64,000 nt of DNA, taken from positions 28,682-92,681 of the forward strand of contig NZ_SJPA01000008.1 of the NCBI RefSeq assembly GCF_004332115.1. Direction: 5' to 3'. Below are positions 44,686-54,498 of the stretch, one piece after another. Both the position numbers and the translations under genes were made by a program. This DNA comes from Chlorobium sp. N1 (GTDB lineage Bacteria; Bacteroidota; Chlorobiia; Chlorobiales; Chlorobiaceae). Each line of letters begins with the position of its first letter. Position 1 is the stretch's first letter. The notes under the pieces were generated by a model, which was not told the origin of the DNA, did not search any database, and worked only from the letters and a program-made list of their open reading frames with translations.

Positions 44686-45591
44686 ATGGCAACTTTAAAG
44701 CGCTATCCTGCAGAAAAAAAAGGCGAGCTGCTCGAGCTGGCCTCGATCGAGGACCTCAGGGCAATGGCCCGCCAGGTCCGCCGCGACATCGTCCGCATGC
44801 TCTCCATGGCTAATTCCGGCCATACCGGAGGCTCTCTCGGCATGGCCGACATCTTTACGGCTCTCTATTTCAGGATCCTCCGCCACCGACCCCACGAGTT
44901 CTGGCAGCACCACGACCAGGATCTCCTGTTCCTCTCCAACGGCCATATCGCCCCGGTCTGGTACAGCGTCCTTGCCCGTTCGGGCTATTTCTCCATCGAT
45001 GAGCTCGGCTCCCTGCGCCAGATCGACTCCTACCTGCAGGGCCATCCGACATGCGAAGCAGGACTTCCCGGGATCCGCATCGCCTCCGGCTCCCTCGGCC
45101 AGGGTCTCTCCGTCGCCGTCGGCGCGGCGCTCGGCCAGCGCATGAACAAGCGTGAAGGGCACGTGTTCTGCCTCATGGGTGACGGCGAGTGCCAGGAGGG
45201 CCAGATCTGGGAGGCCGCCATGAGCGCCGCCCACTACGGGCTCGGGAACCTCATCGGCATCGTCGATTACAACAACCAGCAGATCGACGGCGAGGTGCAG
45301 AACGTCATGGGCATCGAGCCCTTCGCCGACAAGTGGCGCGCCTTCGGCTGGGACGTCCACCACTGCGACGGCAACGATATCGAGGATTTCGCCTCGACGG
45401 TCGAGAAGATCCGGGCCTCCGGCGCAGCCAGGCCTTCAGTCATCCTTGCCGTGACCGTCATGGGCAAGGGCGTTCCCTTCTTCGAGGGGACCATGGAGGA
45501 CAACACCAACTGGCACGGCAAGCCGCCTTCGAAGGACGATGCCCTGAGAGCTCTTGAAATCCTCGGCGAGACACGCTTCGGCGACTTCTAG
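44686..45591 (+). CDS. Transketolase, N-terminal (TPP-binding) subunit
   Basis: 301 residues covering the pyrimidine-facing N-half: SGHTGGSLGMADIFTALYF, GHPTCEAGLPGIRIASGSLGQGL and the TPP-diphosphate site GDGECQEGQIWEA...DYNNQQIDG. The C-terminal half is not adjacent; rsmD follows. Split transketolases occur in archaea and some bacteria with both halves adjoining, so the partner is presumably elsewhere. ATG 44686 (MATLKRY) was chosen over an upstream start that would add an unlikely leader. Confidence 0.92.
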   Translation: MATLKRYPAEKKGELLELASIEDLRAMARQVRRDIVRMLSMANSGHTGGSLGMADIFTALYFRILRHRPHEFWQHHDQDLLFLSNGHIAPVWYSVLARSGYFSIDELGSLRQIDSYLQGHPTCEAGLPGIRIASGSLGQGLSVAVGAALGQRMNKREGHVFCLMGDGECQEGQIWEAAMSAAHYGLGNLIGIVDYNNQQIDGEVQNVMGIEPFADKWRAFGWDVHHCDGNDIEDFASTVEKIRASGAARPSVILAVTVMGKGVPFFEGTMEDNTNWHGKPPSKDDALRALEILGETRFGDF

Positions 45592-45606
45592 GAGGGATCC
45601 TCTCCA

Positions 45607-46158
45607 GTGCAGATCATCGCGGGAACGTATCGGGGACGGAAGATCAAGACGACGCCCATCAGGGACGTGCGTCCCTGCAGCAGCAGGGTGAAGAAGTCGA
45701 TCTTCGACACCCTCCATGCCAGGATGGATTTTGAGGGTATCGACGTCCTCGATCTTTTCGCGGGGTTCGGTTCCCTGGGCTTCGAGGCCCTGAGCCGTGG
45801 CGCCCGGAGCGTGACCTTCGTCGACCGCCTCCGCGACTCAGTCCGTTCACTCGAAAGTACCGCCCGCCAGCTTGGCGTAGCCGACGCGGCGCGCATCGTC
45901 TGCGAAGAGGTGCCGGCCTTCATCGGGCGGGGGAGCGGGCCATACGATCTGGTATTCTGCGATCCTCCCTATGCCTGGCCGGACTACGGGCCGCTGATCC
46001 TGGGCGTTATGGAGGGCGGGCTTCTCGAGGAGGACGGATGGCTGCTCATCGAGCATGACGCGCACCACGACTTTTCCGACCGGCCTTTCTACTCGTTCCA
46101 CCGTGACTACGGGATGACGAGGATCACTTTTTTCCAGCACCGACCGAGCCGCCCATGA
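45607..46158 (+). CDS. rsmD: 16S rRNA (guanine966-N2)-methyltransferase
   Basis: 183 residues. [11 protein letters not shown] start, S-adenosylmethionine loop [20 protein letters not shown], and catalytic [10 protein letters not shown] (DPPY). Start GTG 45607. It overlaps coaD by 4 bp, a pairing very common in bacteria. Confidence 0.94.
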   Translation: MQIIAGTYRGRKIKTTPIRDVRPCSSRVKKSIFDTLHARMDFEGIDVLDLFAGFGSLGFEALSRGARSVTFVDRLRDSVRSLESTARQLGVADAARIVCEEVPAFIGRGSGPYDLVFCDPPYAWPDYGPLILGVMEGGLLEEDGWLLIEHDAHHDFSDRPFYSFHRDYGMTRITFFQHRPSRP

Positions 46159-46661
46159 AGAAGAAAGCCATCTATCCGGGAACGTTCGATCCGTTCACCA
46201 ACGGCCACCTCGACGTGCTTGAGCGTGCGCTCACGATTTTCGAGGAGGTGACGGTGCTGATTGCCGAAAACAGCTCCAAGAGCACCCTGTTCACGGTCGA
46301 GGAGCGCATGGGGGCGATAGGCTCCATCACCTCCTCACTCGAGGGCGTCCGGGTCGAGGTGCTCCATGACGGCCTGCTTGCCGAATACGCCCGCGACATG
46401 GGCGCCAAAGCCATCATCCGCGGGGTCCGCCAGGTCAAGGATTTCGAATACGAGTTCCAGCTCTCGCTCCTCAACCGTCATCTCAACCCCGACGTCACGA
46501 CCGTCTTTCTGATGCCGAACGTCAAGTACACCTACGTCGCCTCCTCCATCATCAAGGAGGTCGCCATGCTCGGCGGCGACGTCAGCAAGTTCGTCCATCC
46601 CGACGTGCTCCGGATGCTGCATCGCAAACGGGAAGAACTGAAGAGAAGCCCGACACCATAA
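46155..46661 (+). CDS. coaD: Phosphopantetheine adenylyltransferase
   Basis: 168 residues. [19 protein letters not shown] holds the TxGH nucleotidyl-transfer motif; [20 protein letters not shown] and [24 protein letters not shown] complete the active site. Penultimate-but-one step of coenzyme A synthesis. Confidence 0.97.
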   Translation: MKKKAIYPGTFDPFTNGHLDVLERALTIFEEVTVLIAENSSKSTLFTVEERMGAIGSITSSLEGVRVEVLHDGLLAEYARDMGAKAIIRGVRQVKDFEYEFQLSLLNRHLNPDVTTVFLMPNVKYTYVASSIIKEVAMLGGDVSKFVHPDVLRMLHRKREELKRSPTP

Positions 46662-46693
46662 CCGAACAATCATAACCGAACAAGACAGAAACC

Positions 46694-47902
46694 ATGCCGA
46701 CCAATACTTCCCCTGCTGAAAAATACCTGACCCGGAGGGTCAGAAGCATGCAGGAATCGCAGACCATGAGGATCAGCGCCCTAGCCAACACCATGAAGGC
46801 CGAGGGCAAGGATATCGTCAGCCTCTCTGCCGGAGAGCCGGACTTCCCGACCCCGGACCATGTGAGCGAGGCCGGCATCGAAGCCATCAGGAGCGGATTC
46901 ACCCGCTATACGGCCAACTCCGGCATTCCCGAGCTGAAGAAGGCCATCGTCGAGAAGCTCTTCCGCGACAACCAGCTCGAGTTCGAGCCGAACCAGGTGA
47001 TCGTCAGCAACGGCGGCAAGCAGACGCTGGCCAACACCTTCCTCGCCCTCTGCGAGGAAGGCCACGAGGTCCTCATTCCCGCTCCGTTCTGGGTGAGCTT
47101 CCCCGAGATGGTCCGTCTTTCGGGCGCCACGCCGGTCATCGTTCCGACCGCTATCGAGAACGGGTACAAAATGACGCCCCGGGATCTCGAGGCGGCCATC
47201 ACCCCCTCGACCCGCATGCTCGTCCTCAACTCGCCCTCGAACCCGTCCGGCGCGGTCTACAGCGAGGCCGAAGTGCGCGCGCTGATGGAGGTGCTCAAAG
47301 GGCGCGAGATCTTCGTCCTCTCCGACGAGATGTACGACATGATCGTCTACGGCGGCGTGCGTGCGTTCTCGCCGGCACGCATACCGGAAATGAAGGAGTG
47401 GGTGATCGTCAGCAACGGCGTCTCGAAGACCTATTCGATGACCGGCTGGCGCATCGGCTACCTTGCCGGCCCCAAATGGATCATCGACGCCTGCGACAAG
47501 ATCCAGTCGCAGACCACCTCGAACCCGAACGCCATCGCACAGAAGGCGGCCGTAGCAGCCCTCACCGGCGACCAGCAGGTCGTCGAAGAGCGCCGGCTCG
47601 AGTTCGAAAAGCGTCGCGACTTCATGTACCGCGCCCTGAACGAGATCCCCGGTGTCGAGGCGACCCTTCCCGAGGGCGCTTTCTACATTTTCCCCTCCAT
47701 CAGGGGCATCCTCGGCAGGAGCTTCGGCGGCAAGGTTATGAAGGACTCCGCCGACGTGGCCGAGTACCTCCTCAAGGAGCACTATGTCGCAACGGTACCC
47801 GGTGATGCGTTCGGCGCCCCCGAAAACCTCCGCCTCTCCTACGCGGCCTCCATTGCTTCGCTCGAGGAGGCGGTCAGCCGCATGAAGCGGGCGTTCAGCT
47901 GA
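46694..47902 (+). CDS. Class I aspartate aminotransferase-type enzyme
   Basis: 402 residues. [46 protein letters not shown] and the PLP Lys in [17 protein letters not shown] are the AspAT Ib subgroup motifs. It may also act as prephenate aminotransferase in this subgroup. It follows coaD by 32 bp. Confidence 0.94.
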   Translation: MPTNTSPAEKYLTRRVRSMQESQTMRISALANTMKAEGKDIVSLSAGEPDFPTPDHVSEAGIEAIRSGFTRYTANSGIPELKKAIVEKLFRDNQLEFEPNQVIVSNGGKQTLANTFLALCEEGHEVLIPAPFWVSFPEMVRLSGATPVIVPTAIENGYKMTPRDLEAAITPSTRMLVLNSPSNPSGAVYSEAEVRALMEVLKGREIFVLSDEMYDMIVYGGVRAFSPARIPEMKEWVIVSNGVSKTYSMTGWRIGYLAGPKWIIDACDKIQSQTTSNPNAIAQKAAVAALTGDQQVVEERRLEFEKRRDFMYRALNEIPGVEATLPEGAFYIFPSIRGILGRSFGGKVMKDSADVAEYLLKEHYVATVPGDAFGAPENLRLSYAASIASLEEAVSRMKRAFS

Positions 47903-47909
47903 AGCGCGG

Positions 47910-48668
47910 ATGCTGAAGGTCCGTCGCAGCCGTCTGTATACGCTCTGGTTCGGCTGGTACTCCCGCCGGCAGTTCAGGCGGTTCTTCAGCTCCCTGAGGG
48001 TGTTCATGGATCCCGAAACTCCCCGGATGGAGAGGGGAGTGCCCGTCATCTTCCACGGCAACCACGCCTACTGGTGGGACGGGTTCTGGTCGCAGCTGCT
48101 GACGGAGACCTACTTCTGCCAGAACCTCCACATCATCATCGAGGAGCGCCAGCTCCGGCAGCACCCCTTCTTCACCCGCCTCGGCGCATTTTCGCTCAAC
48201 CGCGATAGTGCGCAGAGCGCAGCCCGCACCCTCGCCTACGCGGCCGAGCTGCTCTCGGCGCCCTCCCGCCGCCAGCCGGCCCTCTGGGTCTTCCCGCAGG
48301 GCCGGCTCGAGCATGTGGACCGCCGTCCCTTGGGCTACTTCCGGGGAACCGCCTCGATAGCCCAGAGGGTGCTCAGGGAGCGCGAGAGCATTTACCTTGT
48401 TTCAGTTGTCAGTCGGATTGAATATCTTGAAGAACAGAAACCTGAGCTGTTCTTGTCGCTGGGGCCGCCGCAGAAGCTTTCCCGAGACACCTTCCCCGGG
48501 ACGGAGCGCCTCACCTCGATGATGGAGCATGAGGATGCGGCACGGCTGGACATGCTCAAACAGACTATCATGGACCGTTCGCTCGCTGCGGCCGAGACCC
48601 TCGTACAGGGCAGGCCGTCGATAAACCGGCGGGTCGAAGCATGGAAGCGCATGCTGCGTTTCCGATAG
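47910..48668 (+). CDS. PlsC-like lysophospholipid acyltransferase
   Basis: 252 residues. The acyltransferase NHAYWWDGF is an HX4D motif near residue 53, and WVFPQGRLEH supplies the second block (FPQG). It is shorter than true PlsC. In green sulfur bacteria a related acyltransferase (CruD) adds a fatty acid to carotenoid glycosides; this gene could be that or a phospholipid enzyme. Confidence 0.85.
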   Translation: MLKVRRSRLYTLWFGWYSRRQFRRFFSSLRVFMDPETPRMERGVPVIFHGNHAYWWDGFWSQLLTETYFCQNLHIIIEERQLRQHPFFTRLGAFSLNRDSAQSAARTLAYAAELLSAPSRRQPALWVFPQGRLEHVDRRPLGYFRGTASIAQRVLRERESIYLVSVVSRIEYLEEQKPELFLSLGPPQKLSRDTFPGTERLTSMMEHEDAARLDMLKQTIMDRSLAAAETLVQGRPSINRRVEAWKRMLRFR

Positions 48669-48686
48669 AGGAGTGGAGCAAGGATT

Positions 48687-49676
48687 ATGAGTAATGTGGT
48701 ATGCAGCTGTCTTCGGGGCGAGAACGCCAAGGTCAGGCTGCGGCTTTCGCAGCTCCTGCACGAAGAGGTTGAAGTGCTGTACGGCGATTCGAACGAGGAT
48801 GTGCACGGCGACATCTGCGAGGTCGAGCTTGCCGGTTGTCTGAGGGAGTTCTTCCTGAACAATACCGCCGTCCCGCTCGATGTCGGCCAGGAGGTCATCG
48901 TCGAGTCGGACGGTGGCTACGACTTCGGCACCGTCTATTCGACCGGCCGGATCGCCCGCAAGAAATTCGTCCTCAAGGGGCTCGAGAAGAAAACCGAGCC
49001 CCGGCCGGTGATCCTCCGCCTTGCCACTCCCGAGGACCGGGAGACGCTTCTCCAGGTGATGAAGAAACAGGATGAGATCCGCGAGGTCTGCACGGCGAAG
49101 GTCAGGCGCCACGGGCTCGACATGAAGCTTGTCGACGTCGAGCTCCGCATGGACCAGCAGAAGCTCTCCATCTACTACACCTCCGCGCACCGCGTCGATT
49201 TCCGCAACCTCGTCCGAGACCTTGCCGGAGAGTTCCGCGCCCGTATCCAGATGGTGCAGATCACGACGCGCGAGGAGGCCCGGCGCGCCAACGCCTATGG
49301 CCCCTGCGGCTGCCTGCTCTGCTGCTCGAGCTGGCTGCAGAAGATCCACGCCAACCCGTTCGCCGACAAGGTTCATGCGCCCGAGGGCGGCTCCTGTGAG
49401 AGCCACTCCTTCAACATTACCGGCATCTGCAACAAGACGAAGTGCTGCCTGGGGTTCTCCGGCAACGATTCGGCCGAGCGTTCAGCACGCGGCCCGCATA
49501 TGCCCGTTCCCGGTACGCCGCTTTCGACTCCCGACGGCCCGGCAGTCGTGGAGAGCGTCGACCAGGAAAAGAAGGTCGTATGGATCGTCTACGAGCAGGG
49601 CTCGCGCAAGCGCCGGCTTTCTTTCGAGCGCTTCAATTCGATGTTCGCGAAGAAGCGGGAGCGCCGTTCCTCGTGA
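48687..49676 (+). CDS. PSP1-domain protein (RicT/YaaT-like)
   Basis: 329 residues. The PSP1 C-terminal region spans about 100-190 (EIREVCTAKVRRHGLDMKLVDVELRMDQQKLSIYYTS) followed by the Cys-rich GPCGCLLCCSSW and GICNKTKCCLG. RicT is part of a three-protein RNA-processing complex carrying iron-sulfur clusters in Bacillus; here it directly precedes metG, a common order in Bacteroidetes/Chlorobi. Confidence 0.9.
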   Translation: MSNVVCSCLRGENAKVRLRLSQLLHEEVEVLYGDSNEDVHGDICEVELAGCLREFFLNNTAVPLDVGQEVIVESDGGYDFGTVYSTGRIARKKFVLKGLEKKTEPRPVILRLATPEDRETLLQVMKKQDEIREVCTAKVRRHGLDMKLVDVELRMDQQKLSIYYTSAHRVDFRNLVRDLAGEFRARIQMVQITTREEARRANAYGPCGCLLCCSSWLQKIHANPFADKVHAPEGGSCESHSFNITGICNKTKCCLGFSGNDSAERSARGPHMPVPGTPLSTPDGPAVVESVDQEKKVVWIVYEQGSRKRRLSFERFNSMFAKKRERRSS

Positions 49677-49758
49677 TTTTTCCCGGGGCGGCCCTGGCAT
49701 CGACAGCCCGGCCGCTTCAAGTGCCAGCAACCACCAATCGTCATTTCCATACGTTTTC

Positions 49759-51867
49759 ATGGCCCAGTTCAAGCGAACGCTCGTCACCACCGCCCTTCCT
49801 TACGCAAACGGACCCGTCCATCTCGGCCACCTCGCCGGCGTCTATCTGCCTGCCGATCTCTATGTCCGCCACAAACGCCTGAAGGGCGAGGAGGTCCTGC
49901 ACATCGGCGGTTCCGACGAGCATGGGGTGCCGATCACCATTACGGCCGAGAAGGAGGGCGTGACCCCGGCGGACGTCGTGGAGCGCTACCACAGGATGAA
50001 CCTCGAGGCATTCACCAGGTGCGGCATTTCGTTCGACTGCTACGGCCGCACTTCATCGGAGCGCCACCACGAGACCGCACAGGAGTTCTTTGTTGAGCTC
50101 GAGCGGAAGGGCATTTTCACCCGCAGGACCGAGAAGCAGTTCTACGACGCCGCAAGCGGCCGGTTCCTTTCCGACCGCTACGTCGTCGGCACCTGCCCCA
50201 TCTGCGGCAGCCCGGAGGCCAGCGGCGACCAGTGCGAGCAGTGCGGTACGCATCTCAGCCCGACGGAGCTGATAGAGCCCAAAAGCAAGCTTTCCATGGC
50301 CACACCCGAGCTGCGCGACACCCTCCACTGGTACTTTCCGCTGGGCCGTTTCCAGGAGGCGCTCGAGGCTTTCGTCAGCTCCCACGAGGACGACTGGAGG
50401 CCGAACGTGCTCAACTACACCCGCACCTGGCTCAATGCGGGGCTCAACGACCGCGCCATCACGCGCGACCTCGGCTGGGGAATCAGGGTGCCGCTCGATG
50501 AGGCGGAAGCCGCCGGCAAGGTCCTCTACGTCTGGTTCGACGCCGTCCTCGGCTACATCTCCTTCACCAGGGAGTGGGCCGAGCGCGAGGGCGACCGGGA
50601 GCTCTGGCGGCACTGGTGGCAGGATCCCGAAACCCGCCTCGTACAGTTCATCGGCAAGGACAACGTGGTGTTCCATACCCTCATGCTGCCGGCCATCCTG
50701 ATGGGCTGGAACGAGGGGCGCAGCGAAGGGCGCTACAACCTCGTCGACAATGTGCCCGCCTCCGAGTTCATGAACTTCGAGGGGCGCAAATTCTCCAAGT
50801 CGCGCAACTACGCCGTCTACCTCGGCGAGTTCCTCCAGAAGTTCCCGGCCGACACGCTCCGCTACAGCATCGCCATGAACTATCCCGAGAACAAGGACAG
50901 CGATTTCAGCTGGACCGATTTCCAGAACCGTACCAACGGCGAGCTTGCCGATACGCTCGGCAACTTCATCAAGCGCTCCGTGGACTTCACCAACTCGCGT
51001 TTCGAGGGCCAGGTGCCCCACCAGTGCACGATCGAGGAGTGGGAGGGGATCGGCGTCGACTGGTACGCCCTCCAGAGCCAGCTTGATTCGGCCTACGAAG
51101 GGTTCCATTTCCGTGAGGCCGCCACGATCTCGATGGACGTTGCGCGTGCGGCCAACCGCTTCCTGACCGCCGCAGAGCCATGGAAGGCGATCAAGAGCGA
51201 CCCTGACGCCGCAGCGAGGACCATGGCGCTTTCGCTCAACCTCTGCCATGCGCTCTCCATCCTGTTCTACCCGGTCATTCCCGAAACCTGCGACCGGATC
51301 CACCGCATGCTCGGCTTCAAGGGCGGCGTCGACGGCCTTGTACGGAAAGGCGAGCCCATCCTCGGGACCCTGCTCGAGCCCGCTCTTTCGAAGGGCCACC
51401 CTCTCAGCGGAGAGTCCGAAATCCTCTTCACGAAGATCGAGGACAAGGAGATCGAGCCGGAACTCAGGAAGATCGAGGCGCTCGTCCGCGAGGCGGAAGC
51501 GCGGGAGGCCGGAGCAACCGAACAAAAAATGCAGTTCAAGCCCACGATCGAGTTCGATGATTTCCAGAAAGTCGACCTCCGCGCCGCCACCGTCACCGCG
51601 GCCGAAAAGGTGAAGAAGGCCTCCAAGCTCCTCAAGCTGCAGGTGCAGGTGGGTTCGAGCACCCGCCAGGTGCTTGCCGGCGTGGCCGAGCACTACGCTC
51701 CCGAGGAGATGGTCGGCAGGAACGTGCTGCTTGTGGCCAACCTCGCGCCGCGCACCATCCGCGGAGAGGTTTCCGAAGGAATGCTGCTCGCCGTCGAGGG
51801 CGAAGGGGGGAGACTCTACATGGTAGAACCGCAGGGAGAAAAAATAAATGGACAAAGTGTGCAATAA
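49759..51867 (+). CDS. metG: Methionyl-tRNA synthetase with C-terminal tRNA-binding domain
   Basis: 702 residues. HIGH motif as HLGHLAG, zinc knuckles CPICGSPEASGDQCEQCG and KMSKS as GRKFSKSRN, then an anticodon-binding helical domain. Residues about 595-700 form an EMAP/Trbp111-like OB-fold (FQKVDLRAATVTAAEKV) that aids tRNA binding and dimerisation. The start ATG 49759 follows the PSP1 gene by 82 bp. The initiator tRNA lies 46 bp downstream. Confidence 0.97.
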   Translation: MAQFKRTLVTTALPYANGPVHLGHLAGVYLPADLYVRHKRLKGEEVLHIGGSDEHGVPITITAEKEGVTPADVVERYHRMNLEAFTRCGISFDCYGRTSSERHHETAQEFFVELERKGIFTRRTEKQFYDAASGRFLSDRYVVGTCPICGSPEASGDQCEQCGTHLSPTELIEPKSKLSMATPELRDTLHWYFPLGRFQEALEAFVSSHEDDWRPNVLNYTRTWLNAGLNDRAITRDLGWGIRVPLDEAEAAGKVLYVWFDAVLGYISFTREWAEREGDRELWRHWWQDPETRLVQFIGKDNVVFHTLMLPAILMGWNEGRSEGRYNLVDNVPASEFMNFEGRKFSKSRNYAVYLGEFLQKFPADTLRYSIAMNYPENKDSDFSWTDFQNRTNGELADTLGNFIKRSVDFTNSRFEGQVPHQCTIEEWEGIGVDWYALQSQLDSAYEGFHFREAATISMDVARAANRFLTAAEPWKAIKSDPDAAARTMALSLNLCHALSILFYPVIPETCDRIHRMLGFKGGVDGLVRKGEPILGTLLEPALSKGHPLSGESEILFTKIEDKEIEPELRKIEALVREAEAREAGATEQKMQFKPTIEFDDFQKVDLRAATVTAAEKVKKASKLLKLQVQVGSSTRQVLAGVAEHYAPEEMVGRNVLLVANLAPRTIRGEVSEGMLLAVEGEGGRLYMVEPQGEKINGQSVQ

Positions 51868-51913
51868 AGATTTGGAAATGTCGCCGGATTCCGTACATTG
51901 TATGCACAAACAC

Positions 51914-51989
<76 letters not shown>

Positions 51990-51992
51990 GGC

Positions 51993-52028
51993 AAAAGCCG
52001 GTTCCCGATATGGAGAACCGGCTTTTTT
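51993..52028 (+). terminator. Terminator after tRNA-fMet, overlapping the next start codon
   Basis: Arms AAAGCCGGTTC (51994-52004) and GAACCGGCTTT (52015-52025), T tract to 52028. The loop and right arm contain ATG 52010 of the next gene. Confidence 0.9.
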
Positions 52029-53257
52029 GCGTTGGGTGGTTCCCTCCGGCCCTCCTGCTCCTGCTTTCCCTCTTGTTTCTTTCCCTTCCTGCACCCCTTT
52101 CGGCTGCAGGCCGTCCGCCCGTTGCCGATTCCTGCCGGTTCTCCACCGGCCTCGACCGGCTGGAGCGTGAGGGCTGCGGGGAGCTTCTCGGGATGCGGGT
52201 CGGACTCGTCACCAATCTTGCCGCCCGGACCCGGAGCGGGGAGGCAGGGTATGCCATGATGCTGCGCCACGGCGTACGGCTCCGGTGGCTCATGGCGCCC
52301 GAGCATGGCTTCAGGGTGGACGTCGGGGCCGGCAAGGCGGCCGGCGGCACCCTGCTCGGCGACAGCCTGCGGGTCCATTCGCTCTACGGCGCCACGAAGA
52401 CGCCCGACCTGCGCCTGCTCCGCCAGGTCGACATCGTCGTCTTCGACCTGCAGGACGTCGGCGTGCGCTGCTACACCTACCTTTCGACCATGAAGAACGT
52501 CATGCTCGCCTGCCGGCGCACCGGCACGCCCTTCATGGTGCTCGACCGCCCGAACCCCATCGCTCCGCTCGGGCGCGGAGGGTTCATGCTCGAGCCCTCC
52601 CGGGCCTCTTTCGTCGGGGCCGAGAACGTCCCGTTCGTCCACCGGATGACGCTCGGCGAGCTGGCGCTCCTCATCCGCCGCCGCCACGCGCCGGAGCTCG
52701 ACCTCAGGGTCGTTACGATGCAGGGATGGCGGCGTGAGCGCTTCGGCGACGAACTTCCGGGATTCCGGTTCCGGAGCCCTTCGCCCAATATCAGCGATAT
52801 GGAAACGGCCGTCGCCTATCCTGCGACGGTGCTGATCGAAGCCACCGCCTTCAGCGAAGGCCGCGGGACGTCCCGTCCCTTCCTGCAGTTCGGCGCCCCC
52901 TTCGCCGACGGCCGGGCCCTTGCCCGAACGCTCAACGCCTCCGGCCTTCAGGGCGTACGTTTCCGCGAGGCCTCCTTCACCCCGTCCTCCGGGAAGTGGG
53001 CGGGGGAGCGGTGCCGCGGCGTGCGTCTTTCCATTACCGACCGCAGCCTCTTCGACCCCTTCGCCACCCAGGTCGCCATCCTCCATGCCCTCCATTCCTC
53101 CTATCCCCGGCGGCTCGGGATCCGGAGCGGGTTCTTCGACCGGCTTGCCGGCACCGACCGGCTCCGTCTGATGCTGCTCTCCGGCGAGACACGCGCGTCG
53201 ATCACGGCCGCCGCCGGGAGAGATCGGGAGGCATTCAGTCCTGCACTGCTCTACTGA
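52010..53257 (+). CDS. DUF1343 protein, NamZ-like exo-beta-N-acetylmuramidase
   Basis: 415 residues with a signal peptide (cleavage near residue 33). GLVTNLAARTR, MAPEHGFRVDV, FDLQDVGVRCYTYLSTM, DRPNPIAP and MTLGELA are the DUF1343 blocks; this family includes NamZ, which releases N-acetylmuramic acid from peptidoglycan fragments. The only usual start before the signal peptide is ATG 52010, inside the tRNA-fMet terminator hairpin, so read-through, a downstream promoter or a CTG start would be needed. Longer extension would run through the tRNA. Confidence 0.88.
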   Translation: MENRLFCVGWFPPALLLLLSLLFLSLPAPLSAAGRPPVADSCRFSTGLDRLEREGCGELLGMRVGLVTNLAARTRSGEAGYAMMLRHGVRLRWLMAPEHGFRVDVGAGKAAGGTLLGDSLRVHSLYGATKTPDLRLLRQVDIVVFDLQDVGVRCYTYLSTMKNVMLACRRTGTPFMVLDRPNPIAPLGRGGFMLEPSRASFVGAENVPFVHRMTLGELALLIRRRHAPELDLRVVTMQGWRRERFGDELPGFRFRSPSPNISDMETAVAYPATVLIEATAFSEGRGTSRPFLQFGAPFADGRALARTLNASGLQGVRFREASFTPSSGKWAGERCRGVRLSITDRSLFDPFATQVAILHALHSSYPRRLGIRSGFFDRLAGTDRLRLMLLSGETRASITAAAGRDREAFSPALLY

Positions 53258-53302
53258 GCCGCATTGTCGTTTTCCCCTGCTGTCGCCTTCCCCCTGCTTT
53301 CT

Positions 53303-54421
53303 TCATCGCGGCACCGTCCGCCCTCCCTCGATGCCGCTTTTCGAGAGCAGTACCTGCCAGAGCTGGTCGTAGCGTGCCCGGAACGCTCCGGCGAAGGAGA
53401 GGAGGTAGTAGTTCCACATCCTCCGGAATGTTTCCGTATAGCTTTTGCCGAGCTCCGGCCAGGCCTCTTCGAAGTTCCTGTGCCATGCCATGAGCGTGCG
53501 GTCGTAGTCCGGGGAGAAGACGTGCCAGTCCTCGAGCATGAAACGCCCTTCACAGGCACTCGTGATCTGGGTTGCGGAGGGGAGCATCGAGTTGGGGAAG
53601 ATGTACTTCTCGCTCCAGGGATCGCCGTGCGTGCAGGTCCGGTTGCTGCCGATGGTGTGCAGGAGGGTGAGCCCGTCTTGGCCGAGGCAGCGGTCCACGG
53701 TCTCGAAGTAGGCGGGGTAGTTGCGGTAGCCGACATGCTCGAACATGCCGATCGAGTAGATCCGGTCGAACGTCCCGCGGACGTTCCGGTAGTCCATGAG
53801 CTCTATTCTGACCGGCAGTCCCCGGCAGCGCTCTTCGGCGAGCCGCTGCTGTTCGCGTGAGATCGTGACGGCCGTCACCTCCGCCCCGTAGTGCTCGGCG
53901 GCGAAGCGGGCCGCTCCTCCCCATCCGCAGCCGATGTCGAGGAGGCGCATGCCGGGGCGCAGGTCGAGCTTGTCGAAGACGAGCCGGAGCTTGTGCTCCT
54001 GCGCCTCTTCGAGGGAGCCGGCGTCCTTCCAGTAGCCGCAGCTGTAGATCATGCGGCTGTCGAGCATGCGGCCGAAAAGGTCGTTGCCGATGTCGTAGTG
54101 CCTTCTGGCGACGCTGCGGGAGCGTTTCTCGGTCTGGAGGTTCAGGAGCCTGGCGGCGAGGGTTTCGAGGAGGTTCTCCCGGCGCGAGATCTTTTTTTCG
54201 ATCCCGTGGCGGAGCACGCGATAGAAGAATTCATCAAGGGCGCGACACTCCCACCATCCTTCCATGTAGGACTCGCCGGCACCGAGATGTCCCTGTGTAA
54301 AGACTCTCCGGTAGAAGCGCTCGTCATGGACGGTGATGTCCCAGGGTTGCGCTCCGTTCAGGCTCACTCCCGCCGGAGCGAGCAGTTCCTCCAACCGGTT
54401 CCGGAAATAGGAATCCCCCAT
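53303..54421 (-). CDS. cfa: Cyclopropane-fatty-acyl-phospholipid synthase
   Basis: 372 residues. The N-terminal lipid-binding region precedes the methyltransferase core: HYDIGNDLF, IYSCGYWKDAGSLEEAQ, DIGCGWGGAARFAA and GMFEHVGYRNYPAYF are diagnostic for CFA synthases. It adds a methylene bridge to unsaturated membrane acyl chains using S-adenosylmethionine. It converges on the DUF1343 gene. Confidence 0.95.
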   Translation of the reverse strand: MGDSYFRNRLEELLAPAGVSLNGAQPWDITVHDERFYRRVFTQGHLGAGESYMEGWWECRALDEFFYRVLRHGIEKKISRRENLLETLAARLLNLQTEKRSRSVARRHYDIGNDLFGRMLDSRMIYSCGYWKDAGSLEEAQEHKLRLVFDKLDLRPGMRLLDIGCGWGGAARFAAEHYGAEVTAVTISREQQRLAEERCRGLPVRIELMDYRNVRGTFDRIYSIGMFEHVGYRNYPAYFETVDRCLGQDGLTLLHTIGSNRTCTHGDPWSEKYIFPNSMLPSATQITSACEGRFMLEDWHVFSPDYDRTLMAWHRNFEEAWPELGKSYTETFRRMWNYYLLSFAGAFRARYDQLWQVLLSKSGIEGGRTVPR

Positions 54422-54498
54422 GGCGTGCCCCTCCTTTCAGGCGGCTGCTCGGGGGAAGTGGTTCAGTCTGGTTTTGTGTTCGCGGTGCACTCGGCCGT

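Noticed and set aside
49129..49758. N-terminal extension of metG through the PSP1 gene
   Set aside because: The synthetase starts with MAQFKRTLVTTALPYANG at 49759; upstream residues are Ser/Arg-rich shadow sequence.
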